DNA from: Deltaproteobacteria bacterium
GTDB taxonomy: Bacteria; Desulfobacterota; DSM-4660; Desulfatiglandales; Desulfatiglandaceae
Direction: 5' to 3'
Assembly: GCA_003646815.1 (NCBI GenBank)
Contig: QMLQ01000008.1
Coordinates: forward strand, 1 to 32,081
Length of the DNA stretch: 32,081 nucleotides
The notes under the pieces are model-generated. The model was not told the DNA's origin. It made no database searches and worked only from the letters and a program-made list of their open reading frames with translations. The first letter of the stretch is position 1. Every line of letters begins with the position of its first letter. The position numbers were made by a program, and so were the translations under genes. Below, one piece after another: positions 18,686 to 27,860 of the stretch.

Positions 18686-18985
18686 GTGGCCCTGACGAAA
18701 GAAAAAATTATCAGCAGCATTTATCATCAGGTTGGACTCAGCAAGAATCGTTCCAGGCTTGTCGTCGAGACGCTTTTTGAGATAGTTAAACAGACATTGG
18801 AACAGGGGGAAGACCTCCTGATCAGTGGTTTCGGCAAGTTCGTTGTCAAGGAAAAATCAGCGCGGAGGGGGAGAAACCCGCAGACAACCGAGGACCTTCA
18901 ATTGAGGGCCAGAAGGGTTGTGGTTTTTAAAACCTCCGGTGTGCTGAGGGACAAGATTAACCAGGGATCTAAAGACTCACGATAA
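18686..18985 (+). CDS. ihfA: HU/IHF-family DNA-binding protein (IHF alpha-like)
   Basis: MALTKEKIISSIYHQVGLSKNRSRLVVETLFEIVKQTLEQGEDLLISGFGKFVVKEKSARRGRNPQT; GTG start. Confidence 0.9.
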   Translation: MALTKEKIISSIYHQVGLSKNRSRLVVETLFEIVKQTLEQGEDLLISGFGKFVVKEKSARRGRNPQTTEDLQLRARRVVVFKTSGVLRDKINQGSKDSR

Positions 18986-19754
18986 AGGCCTTCTCAAACC
19001 CCATATCTTCCAACTTTTTTTCTACCTTCCCCGCCTGCTTCAACGTTGTTGATTTTGAAACTCGAAGCCGGTAAAGGGGGGTACCTCTTGGTGCCTTGAG
19101 TACTGTAATGCTCACATACTGAAACAGCACTTTTAACCGCTTTGCAAGCCTGAGCGCATTGTTGCGATCCCTAAATGCCCCAACCTGTACGGTAAAAGCC
19201 CCTTTCTCAAGATCTTCCGCTTCGACCACGGGTTCTTTCCCGGAGCTTGAAACGTGCTCCCCAACCTGTTTCCCCAACGCTTCAATTCGAACCTTGGCAA
19301 CGCCGGGCCCGATCAGACCAATATCCCGCGCAGCAGCATAAGAAAGATCGATAATTCTTCCCTTCACAAACGGGCCTCGATCATTTATCTTCACTATGGT
19401 CTGTTTTCCGTTTTCGAGATTCAGTACGCGCACATAGGTTCCCAAAGGCAACGTCTTGTGAGCCCCTGTTTTCCGGTACATGTTATACCGTACCCCGCTG
19501 GCCGTAGGCCTTCCATGAAAACCCTTGCCATACCAGGATGCTTGCCCGGTCTGGACGAACCCATGAGAATGGGGAAGCGGATAGTAGCGCTCGCCATTAA
19601 CAATGTAGGGCTTGAACCCTGGTCCCTGTTTTTCAGGAGTGATGACAACAGTGTTTTTCATCGGCGGTGCCATTACAACGTGATTTCTCGGCCCCGCACA
19701 GGAAGTCAAGACAACAATAATACCCACCAAAAAAGGAAAAAAATATTTATACAC
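18969..19754 (-). CDS. rlpA: septal ring lytic transglycosylase RlpA-family lipoprotein with SPOR domain
   Basis: GQASWYGKGFHGRPTASGVRYNMYRKTGAHKTLPLGTYVRVLNL plus C-terminal SPOR-like domain; lipobox VVLTSC; likely GTG start at 19754 with AGGAGA six nt upstream (ORF-track start 19829 seems over-extended). Confidence 0.88.
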   Translation of the reverse strand: MYKYFFPFLVGIIVVLTSCAGPRNHVVMAPPMKNTVVITPEKQGPGFKPYIVNGERYYPLPHSHGFVQTGQASWYGKGFHGRPTASGVRYNMYRKTGAHKTLPLGTYVRVLNLENGKQTIVKINDRGPFVKGRIIDLSYAAARDIGLIGPGVAKVRIEALGKQVGEHVSSSGKEPVVEAEDLEKGAFTVQVGAFRDRNNALRLAKRLKVLFQYVSITVLKAPRGTPLYRLRVSKSTTLKQAGKVEKKLEDMGFEKAFIVSL

Positions 19755-19860
19755 AACCGTTCTCCTGCATACTTCTATGACTTTTTGAGTGACCTTGATA
19801 TTACCAGAGACATGCAATTTTTCAACCACAAATCGTCCTGTCCCTTTTTGCTTGACACTC

Positions 19861-19920
19861 TTGTGAATTTTTTCTAGAGTTCACAACGTAACTATATTGT
19901 AATTATAATGTGATTATACT
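19861..19920 (+). promoter_or_regulatory. candidate promoter/operator region upstream of the SDR-had-oah-dch cluster
   Basis: TTGTGAA-N12-TTCACAA dyad (19861-19886); TTCACA-N18-TATAAT (19880-19909); TTGACA (19852-19857) upstream; adjacent 11-bp near-direct repeats TGTAATTATAA/TGTGATTATAC (19898-19919). Confidence 0.5.
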
Positions 19921-19980
19921 TTCCAGTCGTTTTCCACGCAGGAAGCATCGTTTTGAACCATTTCCAAGGGAGCATGTGTC

Positions 19981-20733
19981 ATGAAATTAGCAGAAAAAAT
20001 TGCAGTGGTGACGGGAAGCAGCCGGGGGGTAGGCAGGGCGGTGGCTCTTGGCTTTGCCGCTGAAGGCGCCCATGTGGTCATTAACTATACCTCCAATGAA
20101 AAAGCAGCAAATGAGGTTATTGATCTCATTGCGGACATGGGCCGTAAGGCGATTGCCATCAAGGCTGATGTGGCCGACAAGGACCAGGTTGACGAACTTT
20201 TTGGGCAGACCATGGAAACCTTCGGAAAGGTAGATATCCTCGTGAACAACGCAGGGTTCACCCGTCCCGCCCTGATGCTCAAGATGACGGAAGAACAATG
20301 GGATCAGGTGGTTGATATCCATATGAAAGGAGCTTTTCTCTGCGCTCAGGCAGCCGCAGCTCATATGAAAGAACAGCAGGCAGGGAAAATCATTAACGTG
20401 ACGTCAGTAGCCGGCCTCGTGGGCACTGTCGGTCAAATCAATTACAGTGCAGCCAAAGGCGGCATCATCAGCATGACAAAGTCGATGGCGAGGGAGCTGG
20501 CACGATACAACATCTGTGCCAATGTCATTTCCCTGGGTATCGTGGCAACCGACATGACTGAAAAAATCCGGACAGACGAAAAACTGAAAGACATTTATAT
20601 GAACAGAATCCTTCTCAAACGGTTCGCCGAGCCTGAGGACATATCACCGGCCTTTGTTTTCTTGGCCTCGGATGACAGCAACTATATCACGGGTCAGCTC
20701 TTGTGCGTGGATGGAGGCTATGGCATGATCTAG
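19981..20733 (+). CDS. short-chain dehydrogenase/reductase (FabG-like)
   Basis: GSSRGVGRAVALGFAAEGA, LVNNAG, YSAAKGG (YxxxK), CVDGGYGMI. Confidence 0.93.
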   Translation: MKLAEKIAVVTGSSRGVGRAVALGFAAEGAHVVINYTSNEKAANEVIDLIADMGRKAIAIKADVADKDQVDELFGQTMETFGKVDILVNNAGFTRPALMLKMTEEQWDQVVDIHMKGAFLCAQAAAAHMKEQQAGKIINVTSVAGLVGTVGQINYSAAKGGIISMTKSMARELARYNICANVISLGIVATDMTEKIRTDEKLKDIYMNRILLKRFAEPEDISPAFVFLASDDSNYITGQLLCVDGGYGMI

Positions 20734-20835
20734 GTACGTCATAAAAGAGGTTCACTCATGAACAACAAAGCAATAAGGAATTATTTTTAACTGATCAACG
20801 AATTAACAATCAGGAAATCAACAAGGAGGGAAAAA

Positions 20836-21945
20836 ATGGCGACAATACCGGACAAAATCCTGACGTGGCAAATGGTTCAACCAACTTCACGTAATAGAGA
20901 AACAGGCGAAGTAACGCCCGGAAAAATTGAGAAAACAGAAATCCCAGTTCCTGAACTTGGACCGGGTGAGGTCTTGGTGGAAGTGGCTGGGTGCGGGGTC
21001 TGCCACACGGACCTCGGCTACTTCTATGACGGCGTCCCCACTGTTTCCAAGCCGCCCCTGACCTTGGGTCATGAGATCGCAGGGACTGTTGTGGCCGGGG
21101 ATGAGGCATGGATTGGAAAAGAGGTCATCATCCCGGCGGTCATGCCCTGCCGCCAATGTATCCTCTGTAAGACAGGGCGGGGAAACCGGTGTCTTAATCA
21201 GAAAATGCCGGGGAACAGTCTCGGGATCTACGGTGGATTTTCCAGCCATATTCCTGTACCCAGCATCGATCTCTGCGAAGTCACGGACCGGGGAGAATTT
21301 CCCCTTTCACACCTGGCGGTCGTAGCCGATGCCGGTACCACCCCGTACCAGGCCACTAAACGGGCTGACCTGCAGCCCGGTGACAACGTGGTGGTCATCG
21401 GAATCACCGGTGGTGTTGGACAGTATGTGGGCCAGATCACAAAAGCCCTGGGCGCCAAGACAGTGGTCGGCATTGCCCGAAACCAGGAAAAACTTGATCG
21501 ATCCCTCAAGTACGGCGCGGACTTCGTTATTAATTCCACTGACAAAGACGCACGAGCCGTTTCTAAGGAATTCAAGGGCCTCTGCAAGGAAAACGGGCTC
21601 CCAACATTCGGGTGGAAGATCTTTGAAGTAACGGGCGTCAAGGCGGGTCAGGAAATCGGGCTCGCGCTCCTTGGTTTTATAGGAAAACTGATCGTGGTGG
21701 GGTTCGGCCTTGCCAAGACCGAATATGCCATCGGCCGACTCATGGCATTTGACGCAGATATCATCGGCACGTGGGGGTGTCTCCCTGAATATTATCCCAT
21801 TGTCATGGACATGGTGCTGAACAAAAAGATCGATATTGGCCCGTTTGTGGAGACTCGGCCCATGAGCTCCATTGTGGAAACCTTTGAAGAAGTGCACAAG
21901 GCGGGTTCCCCTGCCAAGCGAATTGTCCTGACCCCTGATTTTTGA
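20836..21945 (+). CDS. had: 6-hydroxycyclohex-1-ene-1-carbonyl-CoA dehydrogenase (Had/BamQ)
   Basis: Zn-dependent alcohol dehydrogenase fold (GCGVCHTDLGYFYDGVPTVSKPPLTLGHEIAG, CRQCILCKTGRGNRC) directly upstream of a BamA-type hydrolase and dienoyl-CoA hydratase. Confidence 0.9.
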   Translation: MATIPDKILTWQMVQPTSRNRETGEVTPGKIEKTEIPVPELGPGEVLVEVAGCGVCHTDLGYFYDGVPTVSKPPLTLGHEIAGTVVAGDEAWIGKEVIIPAVMPCRQCILCKTGRGNRCLNQKMPGNSLGIYGGFSSHIPVPSIDLCEVTDRGEFPLSHLAVVADAGTTPYQATKRADLQPGDNVVVIGITGGVGQYVGQITKALGAKTVVGIARNQEKLDRSLKYGADFVINSTDKDARAVSKEFKGLCKENGLPTFGWKIFEVTGVKAGQEIGLALLGFIGKLIVVGFGLAKTEYAIGRLMAFDADIIGTWGCLPEYYPIVMDMVLNKKIDIGPFVETRPMSSIVETFEEVHKAGSPAKRIVLTPDF

Positions 21946-22066
21946 GTAATTACTCACGAATATATCCGTGAAGACAGGACAAGGATTTTTTTCACACCGG
22001 GCTGCCGATCAGCTCGACAGCCGCCGTTGGCGGAATAACAACCAAGACATGAAGGAGGGAAAAATT

Positions 22067-23203
22067 ATGAGTTTGGAGTGGATGCCGAGAGACAACGGAA
22101 AAAAGGATCACCTGCTGCATACCGAGGTTCACTGGGGAACCGAACCACCGTGCGTTGTGTACGAAAAGAAACCCCTGACTGACCCCAAGGGCAACGTGGT
22201 GGAAGGACTTTATGTAGCGTGGATCCGCCTCAACAACCCAAAACAGTATAATTCATACACAACTGAAATGGTCAAAGGGGTCATTGCAGGATTCGACAAT
22301 GCATCCCTTGACAGGAGCGTTGTGGCAACGGTCTTCACAGGGACAGGACCGTTTGCCTTCTGTACCGGCGGAAACACAAAAGAATACAGTGAATATTACA
22401 GCCTCAGGTGTGATGAGTACGGCCAGTACATGGAGCTTTTCAACGGTATGGTGGATGCCATCCTGCGGTGCAAGAAGCCCACCATCTGCCGTGTCAACGG
22501 CATGAGAGTGGCCGGCGGCCAGGAAATCGGTATGGCCTGCGACCTTGCCATTGCATCTGACCTCGCCATTTTCGGCCAGGCCGGCCCGCGACACGGTTCC
22601 GCGCCCGTCGGGGGATCGTCAGACTTCCTGCCCTGGTACCTCAGCATCGAGGATGCCATGTGGAACTGCGTGTCCTGCGAAATGTGGTCCGCATACAAAA
22701 TGAAGGCAAAGAACCTGATCAGCAAAGTGGTACCGGTCCTGAAGGTCGACGGCAAATGGGTACGCAACCCCATGATCGAGACAGACAAATGGGTTGAGGA
22801 CGGCGAGATTGTCTACGGAGAATACAAGAAAGGCGACGCGTTCAAAGAAGCCCGTGCCTTTGTAAAAGAGCATCAGCCGAACGCCGACTTTGAATTGCTG
22901 GACAAGGAAGTACAGAAGATCGTCTGGACCTTTGCCAACCTCTTTCCCGGGTGCCTCATCGAATCCATTGATTCCGTGCGCCAGAAAAAGAAGTTCTTCT
23001 GGGATATCACCAAAAATTCCCATCGTCACTGGCTGGCCGCCAATATGGGTGGCGAGGCGTTCCTGGGTTTTGGCGCCTTCAACACCAAGAGAATCACCGG
23101 CAAGGATACCATTGATTTTCTGAAATTCCGGCAGAACATCGCCGAGTGCAAGACCTGGGATATGGACATGTTTGCAGAGGTAATGGGCAAACCCCAGGAA
23201 TAA
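22067..23203 (+). CDS. oah: 6-oxocyclohex-1-ene-1-carbonyl-CoA hydrolase (Oah/BamA)
   Basis: MSLEWMPRDNGKKDHLLHTEVHWGTEPPCVVYEKKP..., GGNTKEYSEYYSLRCDEYGQYMELFNGMVDAILRCKKPTICRVNGMRVAGGQEIGMACDLAIASDLAIFGQAGPRHGSAPVGGSSDFL; ATG at 22067 after GAAGGAGGG. Confidence 0.95.
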   Translation: MSLEWMPRDNGKKDHLLHTEVHWGTEPPCVVYEKKPLTDPKGNVVEGLYVAWIRLNNPKQYNSYTTEMVKGVIAGFDNASLDRSVVATVFTGTGPFAFCTGGNTKEYSEYYSLRCDEYGQYMELFNGMVDAILRCKKPTICRVNGMRVAGGQEIGMACDLAIASDLAIFGQAGPRHGSAPVGGSSDFLPWYLSIEDAMWNCVSCEMWSAYKMKAKNLISKVVPVLKVDGKWVRNPMIETDKWVEDGEIVYGEYKKGDAFKEARAFVKEHQPNADFELLDKEVQKIVWTFANLFPGCLIESIDSVRQKKKFFWDITKNSHRHWLAANMGGEAFLGFGAFNTKRITGKDTIDFLKFRQNIAECKTWDMDMFAEVMGKPQE

Positions 23204-23228
23204 TCGTTCGACACATTGTCACACACGT

Positions 23229-23268
23229 ATGGCAGGCCGGACTCTGCATTACTCGGCCTGCCATTTTT
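23229..23268 (+). terminator. rho-independent terminator-like hairpin between oah and dch
   Basis: ATGGCAGGCCG (23229-23239) / CGGCCTGCCAT (23254-23264), perfect 11-bp stem, 14-nt loop, followed by a T run. Confidence 0.65.
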
Positions 23269-23304
23269 CTTCCAAGGGTTCATAAAAAGAAAGGAGCACC
23301 AAAC

Positions 23305-24072
23305 ATGAGCTACGAGCATATAGAAACCAGTTTCGAGAAAGGGCTCGGGACCATTACCCTCAACAGGCCACCGGTCAATATCCTCAATATCGCCATGATG
23401 CAGGAAATCAATGATTGTCTTGAGTCCTGGCAAGGGAAAAAGGATCTCAAGGTTGTGCTTTTTAACGCCAAGGGTAAATGCTTTTCCGCAGGCGTAGATG
23501 TGGGTGAACACATGGGAGATCTCGCCCCAAAAATGATAGGCGCTTTTCACAAGATGTTTCGCCTCATGGACGGCCTCGGTGTCATGACCGTTGCCTCTGT
23601 TTTTTCGTCCTGCCTCGGCGGGGGATGCGAACTGGCGGTTTTCTGCGACCTGGTGATCGCTGCCGAAAACAGCAAGATCGGACAGCCGGAAATTCAAGTG
23701 GGGGTCTTCCCGCCTATTGCCGCCTATATCATGCCGCGGATTATGGGCCGAAAAGATGCCTTGGAACTTATTCTTTCTGGCCGAATCATCTCCGCGGCGG
23801 AAGCAAGACAGATGGCACTAATAAACAAGGTTGTTCCTGTCAATGAACTTGAGGCGGAAACAGCCCTTTTTGTAAAACCCTATCTGAAATTGAGCGCCGA
23901 GGTCCTCCGAAAGACCAAAAAGGCAATTACCGCCGGGCTGCGAGATGATCTTGAGCCTGCGCTCAGTGCCATTGAGGAGATCTACCTCAATGAACTCATG
24001 AAAACCTCAGACGCCCAGGAGGGTTTGAACGCATTTCTTGAAAAGAGAAAACCCGCCTGGAAAAACGAATAG
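23305..24072 (+). CDS. dch: cyclohexa-1,5-dienecarbonyl-CoA hydratase (Dch/BamR)
   Basis: Enoyl-CoA hydratase fold: LGTITLNRPPVNILNIAMMQEINDCLESW, GKCFSAGVDVGEHMGD, SSCLGGGCELAVFCDLVIA; location next to had/oah; ATG 23305 behind AAAGGAG. Confidence 0.88.
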   Translation: MSYEHIETSFEKGLGTITLNRPPVNILNIAMMQEINDCLESWQGKKDLKVVLFNAKGKCFSAGVDVGEHMGDLAPKMIGAFHKMFRLMDGLGVMTVASVFSSCLGGGCELAVFCDLVIAAENSKIGQPEIQVGVFPPIAAYIMPRIMGRKDALELILSGRIISAAEARQMALINKVVPVNELEAETALFVKPYLKLSAEVLRKTKKAITAGLRDDLEPALSAIEEIYLNELMKTSDAQEGLNAFLEKRKPAWKNE

Positions 24073-24188
24073 AACTTGGGGTCAGCTAACCCGCATTTCT
24101 CACGAGCAATCTATTGTGGCGGCTGGAAGACCCGCGAGAAAAGCGGCCTAAAGGCTGATCCTGTTCTCTCTTTTCTTTCCGAAAACCC

Positions 24189-24240
24189 TTGGAATTTCAA
24201 AAGAGCGACTTATATTATTCTGTCAGCGGGGAAATTCCCC
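24189..24240 (+). promoter_or_regulatory. candidate promoter plus start-site palindrome for the J-domain gene
   Basis: TTGGAA (24189-24194)-N16-TATATT (24211-24216) followed by the perfect 13-bp palindrome GGGGAAATTCCCC (24228-24240). Confidence 0.45.
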
Positions 24241-24283
24241 CTGCAAAAACCGCCGACGATTCCAATGGTTAAGGAGAAACAGC

Positions 24284-25102
24284 GTGCGTTCAAAAGATTA
24301 CTACGAAATACTCAACGTCCAGAAGAAGGCAGGGCAGGAAGAAATCAGGGAGGCCTACCGGAAGCTGGCCCTTCAATTTCACCCCGATCGGAACCGCAAC
24401 GACCCCACAGCCACCGCAAGGATGAAGGAGATAAACGAGGCATACGCGGTTCTCTCCGACCCTGAAAAACGGAAGCAATACGACGGACTATGTTCCACGT
24501 ACGGCTCTTCTGCTTACGATCACTTCAGAAGTACCTACTCCGAACAGGACATACTCAGGGGTTCCGATATCCAGGAAATCCTCGATCAGCTCAGCAAGGC
24601 CTTTGGATTCAGGGGATTCGAGGATATTTTTCGCGAAACCTACGGACCCGCGTACCGATCTTTTGAATTTCAGAAACCCGGCGCTTTCGGACGAATATTC
24701 GTCTCATCATCCGGGAGTGGCCACCCACACCGAAAACGTTCCGTTTTCCAGGGCCTCTTGGGCAAGGCTGTCAAATACGGGCTCAAGAAGAAATGGGGCA
24801 TAGAACTTCCTGAAAAGGGAAGAGATTTCCATGACATCATCACCATATCGCCGGGACTTGCACAGCGGGGCGGAAAGTTCAGATACGTAAACAGGAGTGA
24901 AAACAGGGAGTTGATCGTCAGCGTTCCCCCCGGGATCAGGCCCGGACAGCGTATCCGCCTCAAAGGGCTCGGAGCTGAAGGAATCGGTGGTGGAGAACCG
25001 GGCGATCTTTTTCTGCGTGTTCGTGTGCGACCGGTGCTTTTCCAGAAATTCAGGGATTTCCTGGATCAACTCCTGGCATATCTCTCCATCAAGACCCATT
25101 GA
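24284..25102 (+). CDS. J-domain co-chaperone (DnaJ/CbpA-like) without zinc finger and with an apparently single DnaJ C-terminal domain
   Basis: [37 protein letters not shown] (HPD motif); C-terminal [41 protein letters not shown] start with AAGGAG. Confidence 0.9.
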   Translation: MRSKDYYEILNVQKKAGQEEIREAYRKLALQFHPDRNRNDPTATARMKEINEAYAVLSDPEKRKQYDGLCSTYGSSAYDHFRSTYSEQDILRGSDIQEILDQLSKAFGFRGFEDIFRETYGPAYRSFEFQKPGAFGRIFVSSSGSGHPHRKRSVFQGLLGKAVKYGLKKKWGIELPEKGRDFHDIITISPGLAQRGGKFRYVNRSENRELIVSVPPGIRPGQRIRLKGLGAEGIGGGEPGDLFLRVRVRPVLFQKFRDFLDQLLAYLSIKTH

Positions 25103-25148
25103 GTCAGTTTCAAAACGCCCCCTTTTGGCCGATCTCTGCATGGATGGA

Positions 25149-27080
25149 TTATTCAGACGTTGTCTTGGCGGGCGGGAAATAGAGGGTAAAGGTTGTGCCC
25201 CCCGAGGCGAAGCAATCTTCCCTCGTGGTGCAAAAACGGCATTCGCTGATAGTTCCGGGACAGGAGTCTTCCTCGCCAGGGATGAATTTACAACGGGATG
25301 ATTCCATGTTTATGGTAAAGTTGAATCGTTCGGAAAAAATCTTCATGCGCAGGAGATCAGCGCCCTTGCCTCCTGCATTGAATTCGAAGGGTTTCCCAGT
25401 CCGGTAGTCGGAGGTCTGTTGGGTCGAAAAGAAACCTTCAAAAATCCGTTGCTGGGCTTCTTTCACGATCCCCACTCCATAGTCACGGACCACAAACAGC
25501 GTCCCTTTTCCTTTTTGCCGGACAACCAGTTCCACCTTTCCTTCATCCGGGGTGTTTTCTATGGCGTTCCTGATGATGCCGTCAACGACCTTCTGCAAGG
25601 TATCCCGAGGCATCAGCACCGGGGGTGCTTTTTCAAACTCCTCACCTATAGTAATTGTGCGAAAGGAAAAGGAGGCCCGCAGTATTTCGAGCCTTTGCTT
25701 CACAAAATCGTGGAAATAAATTTTCTCTGCCTCTGCCTGATTTTCCCCGAATAAAATATCGATTTTTTTCCGTATACGCTCAGCAAGTTTCCCGTTTTGA
25801 GACTCTTCTTCCACCAGGACAGCCAGTTCATCCTTGCATTCTTCCAACAATACACTCAGGAGGTCATAGGCACGGTAGTGGCGGTCCCGCATGATATCAC
25901 TCACCTCGTATTGAATTTCTACAATACGATCCAGGTTTCTTTTCATCCTTTCAATGTTCTGCTCCCACGTGTTTCTGGGGACGGCGGACAAGGTCCGCTC
26001 CAGGATTTTCAAGGAACCCCCAAGAATTGAAACCGGTGTTTTCAGCTCGTGAGACAGGTGATGAATGACCTTATCCTTTGCTCGGTTCAGGCCCCTTACC
26101 TCTTCATAGGCCGTTTTGAGCTGACTGTTGACCCTTGCATTCTCCACCGATAAGGCAACGGTGCCAGCTATAGTGCTCAAGAGTTCGATATCTCTCTGGT
26201 CGAACGAGCCTTCCTTTTTGTTCAGCGCACACAGGACACCGGTGATTCGATCGCTGGTCCGAAGGGGCACCAGAGCCAAGTTCCGCGTCCTGTAGCCCAG
26301 CTTTCTATCTCTTTCCCGGTGAAGCTCGGCGTTCTCTGAAGTATCGGAAACAATAACGGGTTTCCCCGTGCGGATGACCTCTCCCGCAACGAGCTCATTC
26401 ATCCCGAAACGAATCTCTTTCACCCTCCTTTCGGTGGCCGAATCATCATACGCGGCGCCGAGCACGAAGAGTTCCTGTTTCTCTTCGTCCAGCAAGATCG
26501 CCACCGATCCTTCCGTCTCAAGGTTCCGCATGACTTCGCTGTCAACGAAATCAAGGAGTTCTTCCAGATCCGGGTGCTCCGGTAGAGCCGTGCTGATCCG
26601 CAAAATGGTCTCATTGATCCTTGCGATCCGTTTTTGCTCGGTAACATCCCTGAAAATCATCAGAAGACCGGCTGGTTCGTATTCTGATTCATGGTAGTAG
26701 GCAATCCGTATTACCACATCGAGAATGCGCCCTGTGCGGGTGATTCGCTTGGTTTCGCGGCGCAGCTGTGATTTTTCCTCTATAATTTTTTCAATATCTT
26801 CCTGGGCTTCCCGCATGACGTCCCTGGGCACAAAAGGAATCCTTTTCCCCTCCATTTCCTCCTGGGTCCAGCCGAAAAGGCTCACAAATCCTGCGTTAAG
26901 GTAGCGGACGCGCTGCTCAAGGCTGAGAACCACGAGGGGGTAGGCAACAAAATCAAATACCGTATTGAGTCTTCTCCTGGTCCGAATGAGGGCGTCTTCG
27001 ACTCTTTTCCGTTCGGCAAGTTGTTCTTCCAACTTTCGCACGCGGCGTTCGAGTTCTTCGTAGGTAGGTTTTCTGCTCAC
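25149..27080 (-). CDS. PAS-GAF sensor histidine kinase with cysteine-rich insert in the ATPase domain
   Basis: H-box HHLSHELKTPVSIL, N-box DGIIRNAIENTPDEG, G-box VRDYGVGIV; PAS and GAF-like N-terminal regions; GTG start at 27080 preferred (AGAGAGGAACTCG-GTG); ORF track begins at 27098. Confidence 0.9.
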   Translation of the reverse strand: MSRKPTYEELERRVRKLEEQLAERKRVEDALIRTRRRLNTVFDFVAYPLVVLSLEQRVRYLNAGFVSLFGWTQEEMEGKRIPFVPRDVMREAQEDIEKIIEEKSQLRRETKRITRTGRILDVVIRIAYYHESEYEPAGLLMIFRDVTEQKRIARINETILRISTALPEHPDLEELLDFVDSEVMRNLETEGSVAILLDEEKQELFVLGAAYDDSATERRVKEIRFGMNELVAGEVIRTGKPVIVSDTSENAELHRERDRKLGYRTRNLALVPLRTSDRITGVLCALNKKEGSFDQRDIELLSTIAGTVALSVENARVNSQLKTAYEEVRGLNRAKDKVIHHLSHELKTPVSILGGSLKILERTLSAVPRNTWEQNIERMKRNLDRIVEIQYEVSDIMRDRHYRAYDLLSVLLEECKDELAVLVEEESQNGKLAERIRKKIDILFGENQAEAEKIYFHDFVKQRLEILRASFSFRTITIGEEFEKAPPVLMPRDTLQKVVDGIIRNAIENTPDEGKVELVVRQKGKGTLFVVRDYGVGIVKEAQQRIFEGFFSTQQTSDYRTGKPFEFNAGGKGADLLRMKIFSERFNFTINMESSRCKFIPGEEDSCPGTISECRFCTTREDCFASGGTTFTLYFPPAKTTSE

Positions 27081-27101
27081 CGAGTTCCTCTCTCTCATAT
27101 C

Positions 27102-27860
27102 CTACAGGCTGACCAATGCCACGTTGCCCCAGGAGGCCATGGTATCCCCGAGAATGGCCACTCCACCAACAGTACCGACAATATTACGAGCCACAGCAGC
27201 AGTTGCCTCTAGATCCTTCTTCTCCTGGATAGTGTTCGCCAGTGCAGTTGCAGCACTGTCGGCAAGGGCTGCTGATCCTGCAAGGATGGTTACTGCGTGG
27301 GAAATGCCCAAACTCAGGGAATGCCCGATTCTGCCTGATGACGTACACACCCCGAGGGGCATCTGTTTTTCTGAGATCTTCAACCCGATCCGTTCACTCA
27401 GGGGCGAGTCCCCGGCAAAGATGGAAACCGTTAGCGGGCGATCGGCCTGCATGTAGATATCTCCCCCGTTTTCAACGACAACTTGCGTTGAATACTCCAT
27501 GAGTCCGGTTCCGACGTACTCGGCGATTGCCCCTGCAACTGCCGCCATGGGGCCCACCCCTGCACGCCCGGTTTTCTCAAGCATTTCTTTCACCACAGGA
27601 GGGGCATAGGGATCAGGAGCAAGAGGCTGGAGGGCTGTTTTGAAAAGGGGATGAGTCTGTATATAGCTTTCGATTTCATAGCGGCACTGGAGAACCAGGT
27701 CCCGCGCCTGCCTTTCAAGATTCCGATCAGCGCTTATCCATAAATCGGTCTCCTTGACACACACGCAGAAAGAATGAAGTCCGCGGGTGTGAATTCTGCT
27801 TCGATAGGTACGTTTTTCATAAGCAGATTCCATAAAATTACCACTCAGCGTCACTCCCAT
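27102..27860 (-). CDS. UPF0280 family protein (ApbE-like)
   Basis: [41 protein letters not shown]-type [53 protein letters not shown]. Confidence 0.85.
   Translation of the reverse strand: MGVTLSGNFMESAYEKRTYRSRIHTRGLHSFCVCVKETDLWISADRNLERQARDLVLQCRYEIESYIQTHPLFKTALQPLAPDPYAPPVVKEMLEKTGRAGVGPMAAVAGAIAEYVGTGLMEYSTQVVVENGGDIYMQADRPLTVSIFAGDSPLSERIGLKISEKQMPLGVCTSSGRIGHSLSLGISHAVTILAGSAALADSAATALANTIQEKKDLEATAAVARNIVGTVGGVAILGDTMASWGNVALVSL

Noticed and set aside
20790-20828. Possible additional heptad array (ATCAACG/AATTAAC/AATCAGG/AAATCAA)
   Set aside because: A-rich sequence with poor match when shifted by 7; not better than expected for an AT-rich RBS region.
22021-22033. CCGCC-GTT-GGCGG hairpin between had and oah
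   Set aside because: Only a 5-bp stem with a 3-nt loop and no T-run; too small to interpret.
24076-24465. 129-aa plus-strand ORF
   Set aside because: Overlaps the J-domain gene out of frame; no family signal.
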